Source of the DNA: Pseudomonas zanjanensis
GTDB lineage: Bacteria; Pseudomonadota; Gammaproteobacteria; Pseudomonadales; Pseudomonadaceae
NCBI RefSeq assembly: GCF_014268745.2
Contig: NZ_JABWRB020000001.1
Location: 558,001-622,000 of the forward strand
DNA: 64,000 bases
Reading direction: 5' to 3'
In this document: piece after piece, positions 61,329-64,000 of the stretch
Numbering within the stretch: position 1 is the first letter of the stretch
How the letters are laid out: every line of letters starts with the position of its first letter
Notes under the pieces: generated by a model
The model's input: the letters and a program-made list of their open reading frames with translations, nothing else
What the model was told of the DNA's origin: nothing
The model's database searches: none
Position numbers and translations under genes: made by a program

Positions 61329-64000
61329 ATGCAGGTTCGAAACAATATTCAAAACAACGTGGCACCGCTGAACGAGCGGTTCACCGTGGTGGTGATTTCC
61401 CACAACCGCAGCGCATTCCTGCGGCGCACGTTGCATTACTACAGCAGCTATCCGTGTTCGGTACTGGTGCTTGACTCGTCGGTTGAGCGCGATGAGCAAA
61501 TCGCTCGGGACTTTCCCTTGGTCGATTACCGACACTTGCCTCAGTTCACCTACAAGGGACTGCAGGACAAACTGGTGTACGGCGTCACCCAGGTCACGAC
61601 GCCGTACATGGTGTTTGCCGCCGATGATGATTTCTTGCTGCACGATGCGTTGACCGAATCGGTGGAGTTTCTCGAGGCCAACCTCGACTACGGTCTATGC
61701 CATGGCTACGGGATCATGTATCTGTCCTGCGCGACTGAAGTGAATTACTTCCGTCGCGATCGCAAAGTGCATGAGGATTACAACAGCGAGCTGGCCGAAG
61801 ACCGGGTCATCCGCTTCATGGATCAGTTCCTGCCACCATTTTATGCCGTGACCCGCACTGATCTGCTGCAACAGTGGTATGGCCTGTTGCCGCCGGGCAC
61901 CAGTTTCGAATGGCAGGAGATCGGCCACACCTTTTATCTGCTGGCCTGCGCCAAGGCGCGGATCCTGCCGATTCCATTCGCCGTTCGTGAACTCAACTAC
62001 GGCGGTTCGGAACACAACACCAACGTGTTGACCGTGCTCAGCTACAAGGACGCAAAAAGCGTTGCTGAGCGTGAGCAATTCGCCGAGTTCCTGGCGTCCC
62101 TTCCAACACCGCTGCGCGAGCAGGCTCCGGGGCGGGTCAAACAGATTGCCCTGGATAGCTTCGCGGCCATGGCTGACTGCCTGCTGCAGGGGCGCTCACT
62201 CAAAGGCACCCAGATCATTCGTTCGGCCTGGTTGGAGGCGGGTGGCGAGCCGGTTCGTTCGTTTGGCCCGCAACAATTTGTAGAGATGCCTTTTTACAAC
62301 CAGCGTGTGTTCGATCTCCTGACCGAGTTTGAATTCCTTTTGCACGCCATGCCGGCCGGTCGCCTGCAGTTGCAGCAGTTGGAAGGTATTTTGCTGCGCC
62401 AGCACGAACTGATGCGCGTGCATCCTAATGACAACGAGCGCACGGTGCGCAGTCGTTTGTGGGAGGCCCAAGGCCTGTATGCGTTCAACCGTACCGTGGT
62501 CCAGCGCTTGGCCGAGTCGTTGAAGAGCAGCGATGAGCCTGAGGAGGCGGTGAAGTTGCAAGCCTGGGCCGAGCGACTGGACGCGCTACCGGGTCAGCAG
62601 GATCGCCGATTGTTGGAAAACATGCACTCTGGTCGTCTGTTGAACTGGCTTGAGGCACGTAATCCAGGCGCGCAGCAGCTCAAGTCCGTCGCGTCTCACC
62701 TGGCTGAGCATCAAGGCGGACCGCGATTCGGCATCCTCTTGCTGGATCTGGACGCTGACATGTTCAAGCTGCAGACCACCTTCGACAGTCTGGTCAACGG
62801 CCACTGCAAGGCGTTCAATGTGGTGGTATTCACCACCGGCGACTTACCAGCGACCACCTCGGCACATGACACCGTGCACTTCGTCAAAGTCAGCACGACT
62901 AATTATGTCGAGCGCATCAACCAGATCATCGGGCAATCCTCAGCCGACTGGATGGTGCTGGCCGAGTCTGGTGACCAGTTCACACAAAGCGGACTGCTGC
63001 GGGCCAGCCTCGAGTTGATCGGCGCCGATGGCGTGCGTGCCGTGGCCATGGACGAAATCCAGCGCAAGGCCGATGGCAGTCTCACCGATGTGTTCCGGCC
63101 AGGCGTCAATCTCGATTTCCTGCAATCGGTGCCTTCGCTGATGGCACGGCATTGGCTGATTCATCGTGATGTACTGGTACAGGCTCGCGGTTTCACACCT
63201 GAATACACTCAGGCCCTGGAGTTGGACCTGCTGTTGCGTTTGATCGAAGACGCCGGGCTGGCCGGCCTGGCGCACTTGGCCGAGCCGTTGCTGATCTGCA
63301 ACGCCCCGGCGCAAGAGGAAAACCCCCAGGAACGCCAAGTACTGACACGCCACTTGGCAGCCCGGGGTTATCGTGCCCAGGTTACTGCGGCATTACCGAT
63401 GACCTATCAAATCGACTACCAGCATGCCGAGCGGCCGTTGGTATCGATCATCCTCGAAAGCCGGGACAACTTCGAACAGGTACAGCAGGCACTGGTGAGC
63501 GTGCTGCAGCGCACCCGTTATCATCGTCACGAAGTTCTGATCGCCGATAACCATAGTCAATCCGAAGCATTGGCCCAGTGGCTCGACAGCCTGGAAGGCA
63601 AGGGCGATCGGATCCGTATCCTGCGCAGCGATCGGCGCTTGAGTGCGTCGGCTCTGTACAACTGGGCGAGCGCCCAGGCCAAGGGTGAATACCTGGTGCT
63701 GTTGTCGGCCGAGGTGCAAGTGATCAACGCCAACTGGCTCGATAGCCTGCTCAACCAAGCCCAGCGACCGGAAGTGGGGATCGTCGGCAGCAAGCAGATG
63801 GATATTCGTGGCATCACCACCCAGGCTGGCCTGGTGCTCAAGCCCGATGGCCAGGTGGCCTCGGTGTTCGTTGGCGAACGCAAGGACGCCAAGGGTTATC
63901 TCAACGGCCATCAGGCGGAACAGAACTACTCGGCGGTGTCCGGCGCTTGCCTGATGATCCGCAAGGATTTGTTCGACGCTGTTGGTGGCCTGGACGAGGA
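61329..64000 (+). CDS. Giant multi-domain glycosyltransferase, partial (C-terminus outside window)
   Basis: An open frame of at least 890 codons from ATG 61329 to the right edge, with no in-frame stop. The N-terminus (about 15–230) is a TIGR00180-like GT2 domain (FTVVVISHNRSAFLRRTL, FAADDDFLLHDA). A helical linker follows, then a degenerate GT-A segment (about 475–650) and a further GT2 domain from about residue 705 (LVSIILESRDN, NANWLDSLLNQAQRPEVGIVG). The last two match the middle modules of the protein at 51155. It closes the sugar operon, 50 bp after the CmcI-like gene, and probably extends the flagellin glycan. Confidence 0.82.
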   Translation, partial: MQVRNNIQNNVAPLNERFTVVVISHNRSAFLRRTLHYYSSYPCSVLVLDSSVERDEQIARDFPLVDYRHLPQFTYKGLQDKLVYGVTQVTTPYMVFAADDDFLLHDALTESVEFLEANLDYGLCHGYGIMYLSCATEVNYFRRDRKVHEDYNSELAEDRVIRFMDQFLPPFYAVTRTDLLQQWYGLLPPGTSFEWQEIGHTFYLLACAKARILPIPFAVRELNYGGSEHNTNVLTVLSYKDAKSVAEREQFAEFLASLPTPLREQAPGRVKQIALDSFAAMADCLLQGRSLKGTQIIRSAWLEAGGEPVRSFGPQQFVEMPFYNQRVFDLLTEFEFLLHAMPAGRLQLQQLEGILLRQHELMRVHPNDNERTVRSRLWEAQGLYAFNRTVVQRLAESLKSSDEPEEAVKLQAWAERLDALPGQQDRRLLENMHSGRLLNWLEARNPGAQQLKSVASHLAEHQGGPRFGILLLDLDADMFKLQTTFDSLVNGHCKAFNVVVFTTGDLPATTSAHDTVHFVKVSTTNYVERINQIIGQSSADWMVLAESGDQFTQSGLLRASLELIGADGVRAVAMDEIQRKADGSLTDVFRPGVNLDFLQSVPSLMARHWLIHRDVLVQARGFTPEYTQALELDLLLRLIEDAGLAGLAHLAEPLLICNAPAQEENPQERQVLTRHLAARGYRAQVTAALPMTYQIDYQHAERPLVSIILESRDNFEQVQQALVSVLQRTRYHRHEVLIADNHSQSEALAQWLDSLEGKGDRIRILRSDRRLSASALYNWASAQAKGEYLVLLSAEVQVINANWLDSLLNQAQRPEVGIVGSKQMDIRGITTQAGLVLKPDGQVASVFVGERKDAKGYLNGHQAEQNYSAVSGACLMIRKDLFDAVGGLDE

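Overview
The window is a GC-rich chromosomal segment from a member of the Pseudomonas fluorescens complex. The evidence is gene order known from Pseudomonas (a gbuR/gbuA guanidinobutyrate block, phhR/phhABC, recQ–MarR–fimV-like–plpD, trkH, flgFGHIJKL) and at least 14 REP doublets (REPINs) of two families scattered between genes. No tRNA, rRNA, CRISPR array, insertion sequence or prophage was found.

Layout. 0–8.4 kb: a divergent MFS exporter/LysR pair, a 42-codon PA1414-like small ORF, then the leftward operon gbuA–NTF2-like–NCS1 transporter–sodium:solute symporter, with divergent gbuR and a DTW-domain tRNA-modification gene. 8.4–21.1 kb: a LapA/MapA-type biofilm adhesin system. A leftward type I secretion operon (TolC, ABC, HlyD) is divergent from a 2368-residue adhesin with an N-terminal retention module, a LapG-type TAAG site, near-identical tandem repeats, a VWA domain and RTX repeats. 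Two FleQ-box-like sequences lie between the divergent units. 21.3–42.3 kb: mostly housekeeping and metabolic genes: DUF454, YecA-like, recQ, MarR, a FimV-like protein, the patatin autotransporter plpD, a Rdx-fold protein, an EamA transporter, two AraC regulators, an LpxH-like phosphoesterase, HD and DUF962 proteins, trkH, a nitroreductase, and the phenylalanine-degradation genes phhC, phhB, phhA and phhR.

42.5–51.1 kb: flgFGHIJKL (rod, hook-basal body rings, hook-filament junction) behind a good sigma54 promoter. 51.1–64 kb: a probable flagellin-glycosylation island. Two giant multi-domain glycosyltransferases flank a tightly overlapping sugar-nucleotide operon (rfbF, rfbG, 3,5-epimerase-like, sugar C-methyltransferase, SDR ketoreductase, a second methyltransferase, a CmcI-like methyltransferase). 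Together these predict a CDP-linked, C-methyl-branched, probably further methylated 6-deoxyhexose.

The points most worth a second look are the predicted CDP-branched-sugar pathway, three cysteines in a type I-secreted adhesin, FleQ-like boxes between the adhesin and its secretion operon, and the placement of REPINs inside operons and divergent control regions. Coordinates of starts were moved from the longest possible frame wherever a ribosome-binding site, signal peptide or family length favoured an internal start; this is stated in each entry.
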